Assembly (NCBI RefSeq): GCF_001940245.1
Contig: NZ_MJIG01000004.1
Location: forward strand, 1-64,000
DNA length: 64,000 nucleotides
From: Anaerostipes sp. 992a
Lineage (GTDB): Bacteria > Bacillota > Clostridia > Lachnospirales > Lachnospiraceae
Direction of reading: 5' to 3'
Positions 55,324 through 63,651 of the stretch are shown piece after piece. Both the position numbers and the translations under genes were made by a program. Numbering within the stretch: the stretch's first letter is position 1; every line of letters begins with the position of its first letter. The notes under the pieces are model-generated. The model had not been told where the DNA came from. It saw only the letters and a program-made list of their open reading frames with translations, and ran no database searches.

Positions 55324-56031
55324 CTATACTGCGCCAAATCGGCGGTCTCTTCCGTTATAATATTCAATGGCCTTTACGAGTTCTTCTTTGTTAAAATCAG
55401 GCCAAAACACATCTGTAAAATAAAATTCTGTATAAGCTAGTTGCCATAGCAGATAATTAGACAGGCGAACTTCTCCACTGGTACGAATCAACAGGTCTGG
55501 ATCTGGTAAGTCACTAGTGTCAAGATAATGTGCAAAAACGTCTTCAGAGATTTCATCTGGTAAAATATCTCCGTTCTTACAGTCTGTCATCAGCTTTCTC
55601 ATGGCACGAATCATTTCATCCCGGCTTCCATAGTTGATTGCAATGGTAAAATTAATACCAGTATTTTGGCTGGAAATTTCTTCTAGTTCCTGGATTTTTT
55701 CCTGAATAGAAGGTTCCAATCCGGTTTTATCTCCAATCACACGTACACGCATATTATTTTTATTGGCACGTTTGATGCAGTTCTTCAGATAATCTTTTAA
55801 CAGTTTCATTAACGCATCCACTTCGTCCTTTGGCCGTTTCCAGTTTTCAGTAGAAAAGGCATAGACGGTCAAATATTTTATTCCAAGATCGTGAGCATCT
55901 TCAATAATCTGCTCTACCGTTTTGGCTCCCTGAACATGCCCCATATTTCTTGGAAGCATTCTTTTCTTTGCCCAGCGACCGTTTCCATCCAAAATGATGG
56001 CAACGTGCTGAGGAATCTTAAGTTCTGACAT
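55324..56031 (-). CDS. uppS: Undecaprenyl diphosphate synthase
   Basis: 235 residues. Adds isopentenyl units to make the C55 lipid carrier for wall polymers. VAIILDGNGRWAKKR (catalytic Asp), GHVQGAKTVE, YAFSTENWKRP and the C-terminal DLLIRTSGEVRLSNYLLWQLAYTE (positions split by eye) are intact. AGGAGGAAGAG before the ATG. First gene of the uppS-cdsA-rseP-ispG-polC run; separated from frr by a terminator. Confidence 0.96.
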   Translation of the reverse strand: MSELKIPQHVAIILDGNGRWAKKRMLPRNMGHVQGAKTVEQIIEDAHDLGIKYLTVYAFSTENWKRPKDEVDALMKLLKDYLKNCIKRANKNNMRVRVIGDKTGLEPSIQEKIQELEEISSQNTGINFTIAINYGSRDEMIRAMRKLMTDCKNGDILPDEISEDVFAHYLDTSDLPDPDLLIRTSGEVRLSNYLLWQLAYTEFYFTDVFWPDFNKEELVKAIEYYNGRDRRFGAV

Positions 56032-56066
56032 CTCTTCCTCCTGTTCCTCTTATCAATGAACATCAT

Positions 56067-56105
56067 AAAACAGGGTTGCCCAGTCATAAGGACACACCCT
56101 GTTTT
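56067..56105 (-). terminator. Terminator after frr
   Basis: AAAACAGGGT (56067-56076) pairs with ACCCTGTTTT (56096-56105); 26 bases after the frr stop on the minus strand. Confidence 0.8.
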
Positions 56106-56130
56106 TCAGTTGCTTTTCTCTTGTGTAAGA

Positions 56131-56676
56131 CTAGACAGTCAAAATTTCTTTGGATTTCTTTTCGATTTCTGCATCGATCTGCTTGATGAATTTATCTGTC
56201 ATCTTCTGAACATCTTCTTCGTAATCTTTTAATTCATCCTCGGTAATCTCACTTGCCTTATGTTGTTTCTTTAAGAATTCATTGGCATCTCTTCTGATAT
56301 TACGAACGGCAACCTTTGCACTTTCGCCTTTTTTCTTTACATCTTTTACCAGGTCCTTACGACGTTCTTCTGTTAATTCAGGGAAATTTAAGCGAATGAT
56401 CTTTCCATCGTTGTTTGGGTTGATTCCAATATCAGAACACATAATCGCTTTTTCAATTGGTTTTACCAGGCTTGCTTCCCATGGCTGAATGGTAATCATT
56501 CTTGCTTCTGGAACAGAAATATTAGCAACCTGCTGTAATGGTGTTGGTGCACCATAATAATCTACTTTAATTTTATCCAAAATGTGCGGATTGGCACGTC
56601 CTGCACGAATAGTAGAATATTCATTGATCAAGCTGTTTAAAGACTTTTTCATCTTTTCATCAAATTTTGTTAACAT
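56131..56676 (-). CDS. frr: Ribosome recycling factor
   Basis: 181 residues. Splits post-termination ribosomes with EF-G. IRAGRANPHILDKIKVDYYG, INPNNDGKIIRLNFPELTEE and RNIRRDANEFLKK mark the family. Co-directional with pyrH, 26 bases apart, with GGAGG before the ATG. Confidence 0.96.
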   Translation of the reverse strand: MLTKFDEKMKKSLNSLINEYSTIRAGRANPHILDKIKVDYYGAPTPLQQVANISVPEARMITIQPWEASLVKPIEKAIMCSDIGINPNNDGKIIRLNFPELTEERRKDLVKDVKKKGESAKVAVRNIRRDANEFLKKQHKASEITEDELKDYEEDVQKMTDKFIKQIDAEIEKKSKEILTV

Positions 56677-56702
56677 GGTTGTTCCTCCTGTATTTTCAAT
56701 TT

Positions 56703-57416
56703 CTATGCATCAACATAAGTTCCATGAAACTCTCCGTTGAATGTATTCACAATACTATTATCCTCATTGAGTCCAAATACTGCCAGAGGCATCTGATTCT
56801 CCAGACACATGATCGTTGCCGTCAAATCGATAACTGCAAGCTTCTGATCCAATACCTCATCTAAAGTAATTCGGTCATATTTGATAGCATCTTTGTTTAT
56901 TTTTGGATCACTGTCATAGACACCATCGATTGCCTTTGCCAGAAGAATGGCATCTGCTTTAATTTCAATTGCACGAAGGGCTGTTGCGGTATCAGTAGAA
57001 AAGTACGGATGTCCTGTTCCACCTGCAAAGAAAGTTACCATTCCCTGCTCCAGAGCCTCTACGGCTGCATCCTTAGAAAATACTTCTGCAAAAGAACCGC
57101 ATACAAATGGAGTGAAAACTTTTGTCTTTAATCCTGTCTGACGACACATGTCTGCTACATAAATACAGTTCATAACAGTTGCCAACATTCCGATCTGATC
57201 CGCTTTGGTACGATCCATATGCTCGCTGGTGCGACCTCTCCAGAAATTTCCTCCGCCAATGACAATGGCAACCTGAACACCAGAGTCAACGACTTCCTTA
57301 ATCTGCCTTGCAACATCAATACAAGTTGCTTCATCAAAACCTCTTTTATTCGGTCCTGCTAGTGCTTCTCCACTTAATTTTAAGAGGATTCTCTTCATGT
57401 CTTTTATATCTTTCAT
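56703..57416 (-). CDS. pyrH: UMP kinase
   Basis: 237 residues. Phosphorylates UMP to UDP. ILLKLSGEALAG, IVIGGGNFWRGR, and ADQIGMLATVMN are the amino-acid-kinase-family markers; FFAGGTGHPYFSTDTATALRA follows. Start 57416 has GAGGTG 5 bases before. rpsB and tsf, its usual upstream partners, are not here; hom is. Confidence 0.95.
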   Translation of the reverse strand: MKDIKDMKRILLKLSGEALAGPNKRGFDEATCIDVARQIKEVVDSGVQVAIVIGGGNFWRGRTSEHMDRTKADQIGMLATVMNCIYVADMCRQTGLKTKVFTPFVCGSFAEVFSKDAAVEALEQGMVTFFAGGTGHPYFSTDTATALRAIEIKADAILLAKAIDGVYDSDPKINKDAIKYDRITLDEVLDQKLAVIDLTATIMCLENQMPLAVFGLNEDNSIVNTFNGEFHGTYVDA

Positions 57417-57472
57417 CTTACACCTCATCTAGATTCATTATTATCGATTATACCACAAACACCCAGAACAAT

Positions 57473-58759
57473 CTAGTATACCCGTATTACGTTTGAAATT
57501 TTTTCAACAAGGGGCATGGTTTTTAAAATAGTAAGTGAATTAGTGATGTCCTTTTCTTTGACGTCATCTGTAATTACTACGATCTCAGCGTAATTATCTT
57601 TCTTATTCTTCTGGACAATTTTAGCAATGCTGACATGATTATTGCCAAATACACTGGCGATGCTGGCAAGTGTCCCTGCTCTGTCTTCTACACGAAGTCT
57701 TACGAAATAACGGCTTACGATTTCTGACATCGGTTTAATCGGAATGTTCTTATAGCAGGTACATGCAATCTGACCAGTACACTGATTCTGAATATTACGG
57801 GCTGTCTCGATAACATCTCCTACTACTGCGCTGGCTGTCGGCAATTCGCCCGCCCCACGGCCATAGAACATGGCATCATCAATTGCATCACCGTGAACGA
57901 AGACAGCGTTAAAAGAATCGTTCACAGATGCCAGGGGGTGATGCTTATCAATCAGCATCGGATGTACTCTTACTTCAATTCCATCTTCTGTATTCTTGGC
58001 AACACCTAATAATTTGATGACACAATCCATATCTTTTGCATATTCAATATCCTTCGCAGTAATTTCCGTAATACCTTCTGTATAGACATCTTCAAATGTC
58101 ACTCTGGAATTAAAAGCAATAGATGCCATAATGGCAACTTTTCTGGCAGCATCTAATCCTTCCACGTCAGCAGTTGGATCTGCTTCTGCATAGCCTAAAT
58201 CCTGCGCCAGTTTTAATGTCTCTTCAAAGCCAACGCCTTCATCTGTCATTTTACTTAAAATAAAATTGGTTGTTCCATTTACAATTCCAACGACCTCTGT
58301 CATATGATTAGCTGCAAGGCAATGCTTTAGAGGACGGAGAATTGGAATTCCTCCGGCAACAGATGCTTCAAACATTAAATCACATCCATTTGATTCTGCC
58401 AAATCCAATAACTCTTTACCGTGTTCTGCCATTAAATCTTTATTAGCAGTAACAACACTTTTTCCAGCCTGCAATGCTTCGGTAATATAAGTTTTGGCAG
58501 GTTCGATTCCGCCCATTACTTCTACAATAATATCAATGTCTTTATCGTTTACAATTTCTTCCCATTGATCCGTTAATAAAGAAGTATCAATACCATCTCG
58601 CTTCTTAGATGCATCTCTGACAAGAATTTTAGAGATGACCAGATTTCCTCCAATCTTGTGAATCATATCTTCTTCCAGATTTTTAATTACTTTATATACA
58701 CCGGTACCTACAGTACCTGCGCCTAAAACGGCCAAATGAATGGTATCTTTCTTACCCAT
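57473..58759 (-). CDS. hom: Homoserine dehydrogenase
   Basis: 428 residues. Reduces aspartate semialdehyde to homoserine, feeding methionine and threonine. Rossmann AVLGAGTVGTGVYKVI, substrate region NGTTNFILSKMTDEG with ADPTADVEGLDAARK (catalytic Lys), and a C-terminal ACT domain (about 350-428) for feedback control. GGAGGTTTACC before the ATG at 58759. No thrB/thrC neighbour; 56 bases upstream of pyrH and could be co-transcribed. Confidence 0.95.
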   Translation of the reverse strand: MGKKDTIHLAVLGAGTVGTGVYKVIKNLEEDMIHKIGGNLVISKILVRDASKKRDGIDTSLLTDQWEEIVNDKDIDIIVEVMGGIEPAKTYITEALQAGKSVVTANKDLMAEHGKELLDLAESNGCDLMFEASVAGGIPILRPLKHCLAANHMTEVVGIVNGTTNFILSKMTDEGVGFEETLKLAQDLGYAEADPTADVEGLDAARKVAIMASIAFNSRVTFEDVYTEGITEITAKDIEYAKDMDCVIKLLGVAKNTEDGIEVRVHPMLIDKHHPLASVNDSFNAVFVHGDAIDDAMFYGRGAGELPTASAVVGDVIETARNIQNQCTGQIACTCYKNIPIKPMSEIVSRYFVRLRVEDRAGTLASIASVFGNNHVSIAKIVQKNKKDNYAEIVVITDDVKEKDITNSLTILKTMPLVEKISNVIRVY

Positions 58760-58862
58760 GGTAAACCTCCTAGTCTTTCTCTTTACAGTTTTGCGCATTT
58801 GTCTATAACTGCACTCTTTCTAAGATTATATATAACATTCATCTATAAAGTCAAGCACAGAC

Positions 58863-59270
58863 TCATTGATTATCAAAGATGATGGTACAACCACTATTTT
58901 TCAGGATCAGTTTTGTTTCTTCTATATTATAATTGAGAATGATCGTTCCATCGACGATCTGCCAGTCACCTGGACATTCTTCGAAATTATCCATATCTAT
59001 TCGAATCGTAATTTGATCTTTGGTCAGGTTGGTGATGGTTCCCGCCATTCCCGGATTACCAGCTTCATTATCGTAGAAGCTGATTTCTTCTTCATGGATA
59101 TACAAATGCCAATATCCTGTATATTCTGTGCTGCCTACGATTCCATTCTCCTGTGCTTGGTAATCCCCATTCAGTCGGGCAATCTGCTCCTTATCTATAC
59201 TGACACATCCACTTAAGATCAGAAAAATCAGAATACAAAGCATGGAAAAGTACAAATGTTTTTTCTTCAT
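58863..59270 (-). CDS. Small lipoprotein of unknown function
   Basis: 135 residues. Clear lipoprotein signal: KKK, hydrophobic 8-20, lipobox LSGC (C22). The mature part is a small beta-rich acidic domain with WHLYIHEEEISFYDN and GDWQIVDGTIILNYN, resembling extracellular lipocalin-like or DUF-type domains of Clostridia. GGAGGCGG before the start. Divergent from the sulfite-reductase-like gene. Confidence 0.75.
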   Translation of the reverse strand: MKKKHLYFSMLCILIFLILSGCVSIDKEQIARLNGDYQAQENGIVGSTEYTGYWHLYIHEEEISFYDNEAGNPGMAGTITNLTKDQITIRIDMDNFEECPGDWQIVDGTIILNYNIEETKLILKNSGCTIIFDNQ

Positions 59271-59333
59271 TACAAACCGCCTCCTTTTCTTTTATTTTAC
59301 CATAGATTTCATGCTGATTCGAATGCAACAGGA

Positions 59334-59362
59334 TTTACTTTTTCTTTTTTTTCAAGTATAAT
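59334..59362 (+). promoter_or_regulatory. Promoter of sulfite-reductase-like gene
   Basis: TTTACT (59334-59339), 17-base spacer, TATAAT (59357-59362). Confidence 0.55.
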
Positions 59363-59394
59363 ATTGACAGATTTATTATAAAGGAGAAGTTTTT

Positions 59395-60312
59395 ATGGCA
59401 AAATTCACAAAACAGCAGATTACTGAAGTAAAAGCCCAGGGATTTTTAATTAACAGAGGCACGGAAAACTTTTCCGGCCGTATTGTTCCAAAGGGAACCA
59501 CTTTTTCTTCTAAAGATTTAAAGACCATATCCGAAATTGCAGATCAATTTGGGAATGGGACCATAGCGTTTACCACAAGATTATGTGCAGAAATCGTCGG
59601 AATTCCATATGATCAAATTCCGGCTGCCAAGGAATATGCAGCTGCTCATGATTTATATTTTGGAGGTACTGGTGCTAAGATCAGACCAGTAACTGCATGT
59701 AAAGGCACTACTTGTATTTATGGCAATTACGATACGCAGGCTATGGCGCAAAAGATACATGAAGATTATTATATTGGTTGGAGTGATGTAAAGCTGCCTC
59801 ATAAATTTAAAATTGCTGTCGGTGGATGTCCAAACAGCTGTATGAAGCCAGCCTTGAATGATTTTGGAATTGAAGGTCATAAAGTGCCTAAATATAAAGA
59901 AGATTTGTGTAAAGGCTGTAAAAAATGTCAGTGTGAAATCAATTGTCCATCAAAGGCAATTACAGTGGTAGATGGCAAGATGCATATTGATGAATCCAAA
60001 TGCCTTACTTGCGGTGTATGTACTGGTAAATGCCCATTCCAGGCAGTTGCACACGAAAGTGAAACCTTATATCAGATTTACGTGGGAGGTACTTGGGGTA
60101 AGAAGACTCGTATGGGAACGAAATTATCCAAATTGGTAAGCTATGATGAAGTATTTCCACTCTTAGAGAAGACCATGCTCTGGTTTAAAGAAAATGCCAA
60201 TGGTAAAGAACGATTAGGAATGGTTGTGGAACGATTGGGAAAAGAAAAGTTAGAGAATGACTTATTTAGCGAGGAACTATTAAATCGAAAAGAGGAAATC
60301 CTGGCAAAATAA
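59395..60312 (+). CDS. Siroheme/4Fe-4S sulfite or nitrite reductase-like protein with ferredoxin insert
   Basis: 305 residues. N-terminal half-domain of the nitrite/sulfite reductase fold (FLINRGTENFSGRI, TRLCAEIVG), then siroheme-cluster cysteines in TACKGTTCIYG and GGCPNSCM, and an inserted 2x[4Fe-4S] ferredoxin (CKGCKKCQCEINCP and CLTCGVCTGKCP). Layout is like AsrC, the catalytic part of the anaerobic sulfite reductase, but AsrA and AsrB are not adjacent. It may reduce sulfite or nitrite, or act in electron transfer; the acceptor is unknown. AAAGGAG before the ATG. One of only two + strand genes in the right arm. Confidence 0.85.
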   Translation: MAKFTKQQITEVKAQGFLINRGTENFSGRIVPKGTTFSSKDLKTISEIADQFGNGTIAFTTRLCAEIVGIPYDQIPAAKEYAAAHDLYFGGTGAKIRPVTACKGTTCIYGNYDTQAMAQKIHEDYYIGWSDVKLPHKFKIAVGGCPNSCMKPALNDFGIEGHKVPKYKEDLCKGCKKCQCEINCPSKAITVVDGKMHIDESKCLTCGVCTGKCPFQAVAHESETLYQIYVGGTWGKKTRMGTKLSKLVSYDEVFPLLEKTMLWFKENANGKERLGMVVERLGKEKLENDLFSEELLNRKEEILAK

Positions 60313-60334
60313 TCTTATATCAGAAGAGCAATAG

Positions 60335-60368
60335 AAAGCGGGAGTTTTTTACAATTCACCCGCTTTTT
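60335..60368. terminator. Terminator between sulfite-reductase-like and Nudix genes
   Basis: AAAGCGGG (60335-60342) pairs with CCCGCTTT (60359-60366), T run follows; the stem overlaps the last codons of the Nudix gene. Confidence 0.8.
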
Positions 60369-60849
60369 CCTTTTGCAAAAATGTCAACAGAAATTCTTCT
60401 GCCAGTGACCCATGGCGAATATTTTTCCGTGCTTCTTCGAAAGAAAACCAGTCTGCCCGATCTACCTCTTTTGTCATATGACTTAAATCTTCATTTTCAG
60501 CGACACAGTAGAAATTAAGCATCAACGTATTACTTTTTGCAAAATATTTACTTTTATTAAAGCCAATCTCGATGATATCTAACCCTACTTCTTCTTTAAC
60601 TTCTCTTGCGACGGTATGCTCTGCAGATTCTCCTTTATTAATATAACCAGCTACCAGAATGTAAGAAGGTTTTCCATATTGCTGGATTAGCAGAATCTTA
60701 TTCTTCTCTTTATTCAGTACCACCATGCTGCATGCGGTATTAAAAATTGGGAAGCGATATTCTTCACATTTGGTACAATATGGGATCATTCCTTCATTCT
60801 CTAAGTATTTTAACTGTAATTTATTTCCACATTCAATACAATATTTCAT
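60349..60849 (-). CDS. Nudix hydrolase with zinc ribbon (NudC-like)
   Basis: 166 residues. N-terminal zinc ribbon CIECG ... CTKCEE, then the Nudix box GYINKGESAEHTVAREVKEEVGLD (text split: GYINKGES then REVKEEVG). Probably cleaves NADH or another nucleoside diphosphate. Shorter than E. coli NudC. AAGGAG supports the start at 60849; a longer frame to 60888 is less likely. Confidence 0.9.
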   Translation of the reverse strand: MKYCIECGNKLQLKYLENEGMIPYCTKCEEYRFPIFNTACSMVVLNKEKNKILLIQQYGKPSYILVAGYINKGESAEHTVAREVKEEVGLDIIEIGFNKSKYFAKSNTLMLNFYCVAENEDLSHMTKEVDRADWFSFEEARKNIRHGSLAEEFLLTFLQKEKAGEL

Positions 60850-60872
60850 TGATTTTACTCCTTCTGACTTTT

Positions 60873-61796
60873 TTAAAGAAACATACACGTAGTCGTAATG
60901 GTAATTACAGAAAGAGCGGTTGTGATGACCGCTCCCTTTGCAGTCAATCGGTCATCCTGTTCGAATTGATCACGTACCATTGCCGGCATGTTCCCAACTG
61001 GTACTGCAACCATCAGTGCCATAGTTTTAAGAATGAGGGTATCTGAAATAAAAAGCTTTAAAACACAAACAAATGCAATTGGGAAAAGAGCAAATCGAAG
61101 AATGGTAAAAGCAAAAAATCTTCGATCATTGATCATGTCTCTAGGACTCATATCCGACAATGAAATTCCAATTACCAATAGAGCCAGTAAAGTTGCCGGT
61201 TGTCCCGCATAACTGCAAAAGCTTTGTATCTGAACTGGTACTTGAATATCGAACCAGAATATAAGTATAGTTATAATACAAGCAACTGTTCCAGGGTTCA
61301 GCATTTTTTTCAACTGACTTCTTATTGTCACACCTTCTATATCACTGGTAATAATCCAGAATCCATATGTATAAAAGAACATATTGTAGCAAAGATTAAA
61401 GATTGCTACATAAATCAAGGACTGTGGACCAATCAAGGCTTGTGCCACTGGTATTCCGATAAAACCACAATTTCCAAATATGGTCATCAAATGATAATCC
61501 CCCTGTTGCTTTCTTGGTACCCTTAATACCATATTAACAATATATCCAAGGATAATCAGCACAACATAAACAGCTATGCCATAAAAAAAGAATCTGACCA
61601 GTGAATCTTTTCCGACTTGAGAGTCTTGATTTAATACACTCATAATCAGTTGCATAGGGCTACAGATATTTACAACAATGCTGGATAGATCTTTGGAAGA
61701 TGTCCGTGAGATAATTTGCTTTTTCGATAAAAACATACCTATTAGCATTAGGGCAAAGATGATCAGCATTTGACTAAATACAATTTCTGCACTCAT
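60873..61796 (-). CDS. AEC-family transporter (auxin efflux carrier-like)
   Basis: 307 residues, ten predicted helices in two five-helix halves. FGNCGFIGIPVAQALIGP and the C-terminal AVPVGNMPAMVRDQFEQDD are family signatures. Such carriers export small organic acids such as malate or malonate; substrate unknown here. GGAGGAATAAC before the ATG; 24 bases upstream of the Nudix gene, so possibly an operon. Confidence 0.88.
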   Translation of the reverse strand: MSAEIVFSQMLIIFALMLIGMFLSKKQIISRTSSKDLSSIVVNICSPMQLIMSVLNQDSQVGKDSLVRFFFYGIAVYVVLIILGYIVNMVLRVPRKQQGDYHLMTIFGNCGFIGIPVAQALIGPQSLIYVAIFNLCYNMFFYTYGFWIITSDIEGVTIRSQLKKMLNPGTVACIITILIFWFDIQVPVQIQSFCSYAGQPATLLALLVIGISLSDMSPRDMINDRRFFAFTILRFALFPIAFVCVLKLFISDTLILKTMALMVAVPVGNMPAMVRDQFEQDDRLTAKGAVITTALSVITITTTCMFL

Positions 61797-61835
61797 GTGT
61801 TATTCCTCCATATAAATTCTTTCTATGATTGATTA

Positions 61836-61890
61836 CGATCCTCACGGAGTATTTTTATGGAATAGGAAAAGAAATTTCCTATTCCACAAA
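61836..61890. repeat. Interspersed palindromic repeat, copy 3 (inverted)
   Basis: Reverse complement of the unit at 7253-7311: CGATCCTCACGGAGT, then arms GGAATAGGAAA and TTTCCTATTCC. Here the two arms are almost perfectly complementary (ATGGAATAGGAAA / TTTCCTATTCCA). Lies between two minus-strand genes. Confidence 0.7.
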
Positions 61891-61893
61891 AAA

Positions 61894-61912
61894 GGGGCAC
61901 GAAACGCACCCC
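61894..61912 (-). terminator. Terminator of the UDG-HD fusion gene
   Basis: On the minus strand GGGGTGCG TTT CGTGCCCC (two G-U pairs) then TTTTTT. 38 bases after the stop codon. Confidence 0.75.
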
Positions 61913-61949
61913 TGCTAATTCTAAAACAAAATAGAAATCTTTGTCAATT

Positions 61950-63287
61950 CTAAATATAATCAATTCGAAAAATTTTTCGGAATAATGCCATTTCTCGTTG
62001 AGGAATCTTCATCTCCTGAAGCTGTTTGGTAATCTCAGAAAGATTTTTAAAATGTTCTTCATGATTTTCATCCAATAAAGATAAGGTATAGTCTCCAAAT
62101 TCCATCGCAATCTTTCCAGCAGGCACTCTGGTGTTGTGAAGCATGTTATAAAAAATAACTGCCACCAGTATTTCTTCTGGATTATCCACCTTAAGCTGGG
62201 TGATATATGGAACAAGAGAGTGATAGATTTCCATCAGATGAATGATGTAAGGTGTATTGGTGTCCAGACAGATCCGGTCACGATATACTTCTGCTGCAAA
62301 CTGAAATGCCTGTTCAATTAAAAGAGCTGCCTTTTGAACGCGGATTTTATAATCCGGGAATAAAGGAATCAAATTTGCCTGAATCAACATATCATATCGT
62401 TTTTTTACAGAAAGAAGATCTGTTTCCTCGTACTTCCGATAAAAATCATAATAACCGCAATATAAATCTTCACCTAGATTACACGGACATATCTTACAAT
62501 ATTTACTCATAGAAGAAGGCAAGATTTTATTCAAGGAACGACAGTAAAAATTACCTTTTGTATCGGTATCTGCCCATCGTCTTCGATATTCATACATAAT
62601 CCGTTCTTCTTCTTTTAATTCTTCTGCAGCCAATATATGCTGTTTAAAATCGACCGCTTTCTTAATACGTACAATAAACTTATCCTTCGCCATACGATTC
62701 GGATGTCCTACATGAAAAATCTGATATTGTTTTACTAATTCTTTGTGTTTCCGAATGATAGAGGCTACGATATCATCTGTTGTTAAAATTATCTGTATAG
62801 ATGGAAATTCCTTTAGGATCAATTCCAGAAAATGAAAGCCTTCCTCACCTTCCTTCTCCGTAATATTCCGTCTCATAGGATAATTTCCCTTTTCATGGAC
62901 ATAAAATGGGAATATATTCCATAAGAGAATATGCTCCATCTCATTTTCTAGTCCGGTCCATAAGATTCCAGATACTCTTTCTTTTTCTGGTTCGTTCTTT
63001 TCTTCGTCATCATTTATGATTGCGTATCCCAGTTCATCTTTTTGCTGTAACAATGAAACATCTTCGTTACTGACATAATATTCATCAGTAAATGGAATTC
63101 CAGTCTTTCTACCACCGTGAAAAACAGGTGAAGTTCCCACCAAAATTGCTTTTGGCTTCATAGCCTTAATAGTTGTAAGGTATACATCTAAGTTTTTTGC
63201 TTTCAGCGGTTCCTGGTAAATATTGTCTACTACATCTGAACTTGAATATTTTTGCAAATCGTAAATCATATTTGTTGAATAATCCAA
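61950..63287 (-). CDS. Fusion of uracil-DNA-glycosylase-like domain, Cys cluster and degenerate SpoT-like HD domain
   Basis: 445 residues. Residues 45-205 resemble a uracil-DNA glycosylase fold: ILVGTSPVFHGGRKTGIPFT (48-67), LLWNIFPFYVH (121-131) and VGHPNRMAKDKF (193-204), matching the GEAPG, NAFPFHPH and RHPS segments, but the first motif is altered (GTSPV). A Cys cluster follows: C264, C267, C269, C277 (KYCKICPC...YCGY). Residues 325-440 resemble an RSH/SpoT HD domain (TPYIIHLMEI at 345-354, IFYNMLHNTRV at 378-388) in which the HD pair is YN, so hydrolase activity is unlikely. TTG start at 63287 with AGGGGG 8 bases upstream; ATG 63269 is an alternative. Downstream of an alarmone synthetase and a membrane protein. 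Confidence 0.65.
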   Translation of the reverse strand: MDYSTNMIYDLQKYSSSDVVDNIYQEPLKAKNLDVYLTTIKAMKPKAILVGTSPVFHGGRKTGIPFTDEYYVSNEDVSLLQQKDELGYAIINDDEEKNEPEKERVSGILWTGLENEMEHILLWNIFPFYVHEKGNYPMRRNITEKEGEEGFHFLELILKEFPSIQIILTTDDIVASIIRKHKELVKQYQIFHVGHPNRMAKDKFIVRIKKAVDFKQHILAAEELKEEERIMYEYRRRWADTDTKGNFYCRSLNKILPSSMSKYCKICPCNLGEDLYCGYYDFYRKYEETDLLSVKKRYDMLIQANLIPLFPDYKIRVQKAALLIEQAFQFAAEVYRDRICLDTNTPYIIHLMEIYHSLVPYITQLKVDNPEEILVAVIFYNMLHNTRVPAGKIAMEFGDYTLSLLDENHEEHFKNLSEITKQLQEMKIPQREMALFRKIFRIDYI

Positions 63288-63348
63288 GTTGTAATCCCCC
63301 TAGCTAAATTTTCTATGATAACAAACGTATACAGCATTTGCTTTGTCT

Positions 63349-63354
63349 ATTATA
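63349..63354 (-). promoter_or_regulatory. Possible -10 box of the UDG-HD fusion gene
   Basis: TATAAT on the minus strand 62 bases before the TTG start; the -35 is poor. Suggests the fusion gene may be transcribed apart from the two genes before it. Confidence 0.35.
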
Positions 63355-63385
63355 TAGTAAAATTAACTAAAATTCCAGTATATTT

Positions 63386-63637
63386 TTACTGTTTTTTGTC
63401 ACTTGAAGATATTTTTTTTAAAACCCAACCAATATACCCAAAAACAATGGCAAAAAACGAGCCACATTCAATCCAGTCGATGGAAATAGATGGTTTCCAA
63501 AAATGAATGATAAATTCGCTCACCTGAGCCAGAACTGCTCCGATCAAAAACCAAACAATTACATTGATCAGCATCTGAATCCGGTAAGAAATTACGATAT
63601 TCGATTCTCTGCGATTTAAATAATCCCATTTTGGCAT
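63386..63637 (-). CDS. Small two-helix membrane protein of unknown function
   Basis: 83 residues. Two hydrophobic helices (about 18-40 and 55-75) separated by a short loop with HFWKPSISIDWIECG; charged ends. No family recognised. Start at 63637 has AAAGG about 9 bases upstream; the ATG at 63646 touches the ribosome site. 14 bases after the alarmone synthetase, so almost surely co-transcribed with it. Confidence 0.65.
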   Translation of the reverse strand: MPKWDYLNRRESNIVISYRIQMLINVIVWFLIGAVLAQVSEFIIHFWKPSISIDWIECGSFFAIVFGYIGWVLKKISSSDKKQ

Positions 63638-63651
63638 TTTGCTCATCCTTT

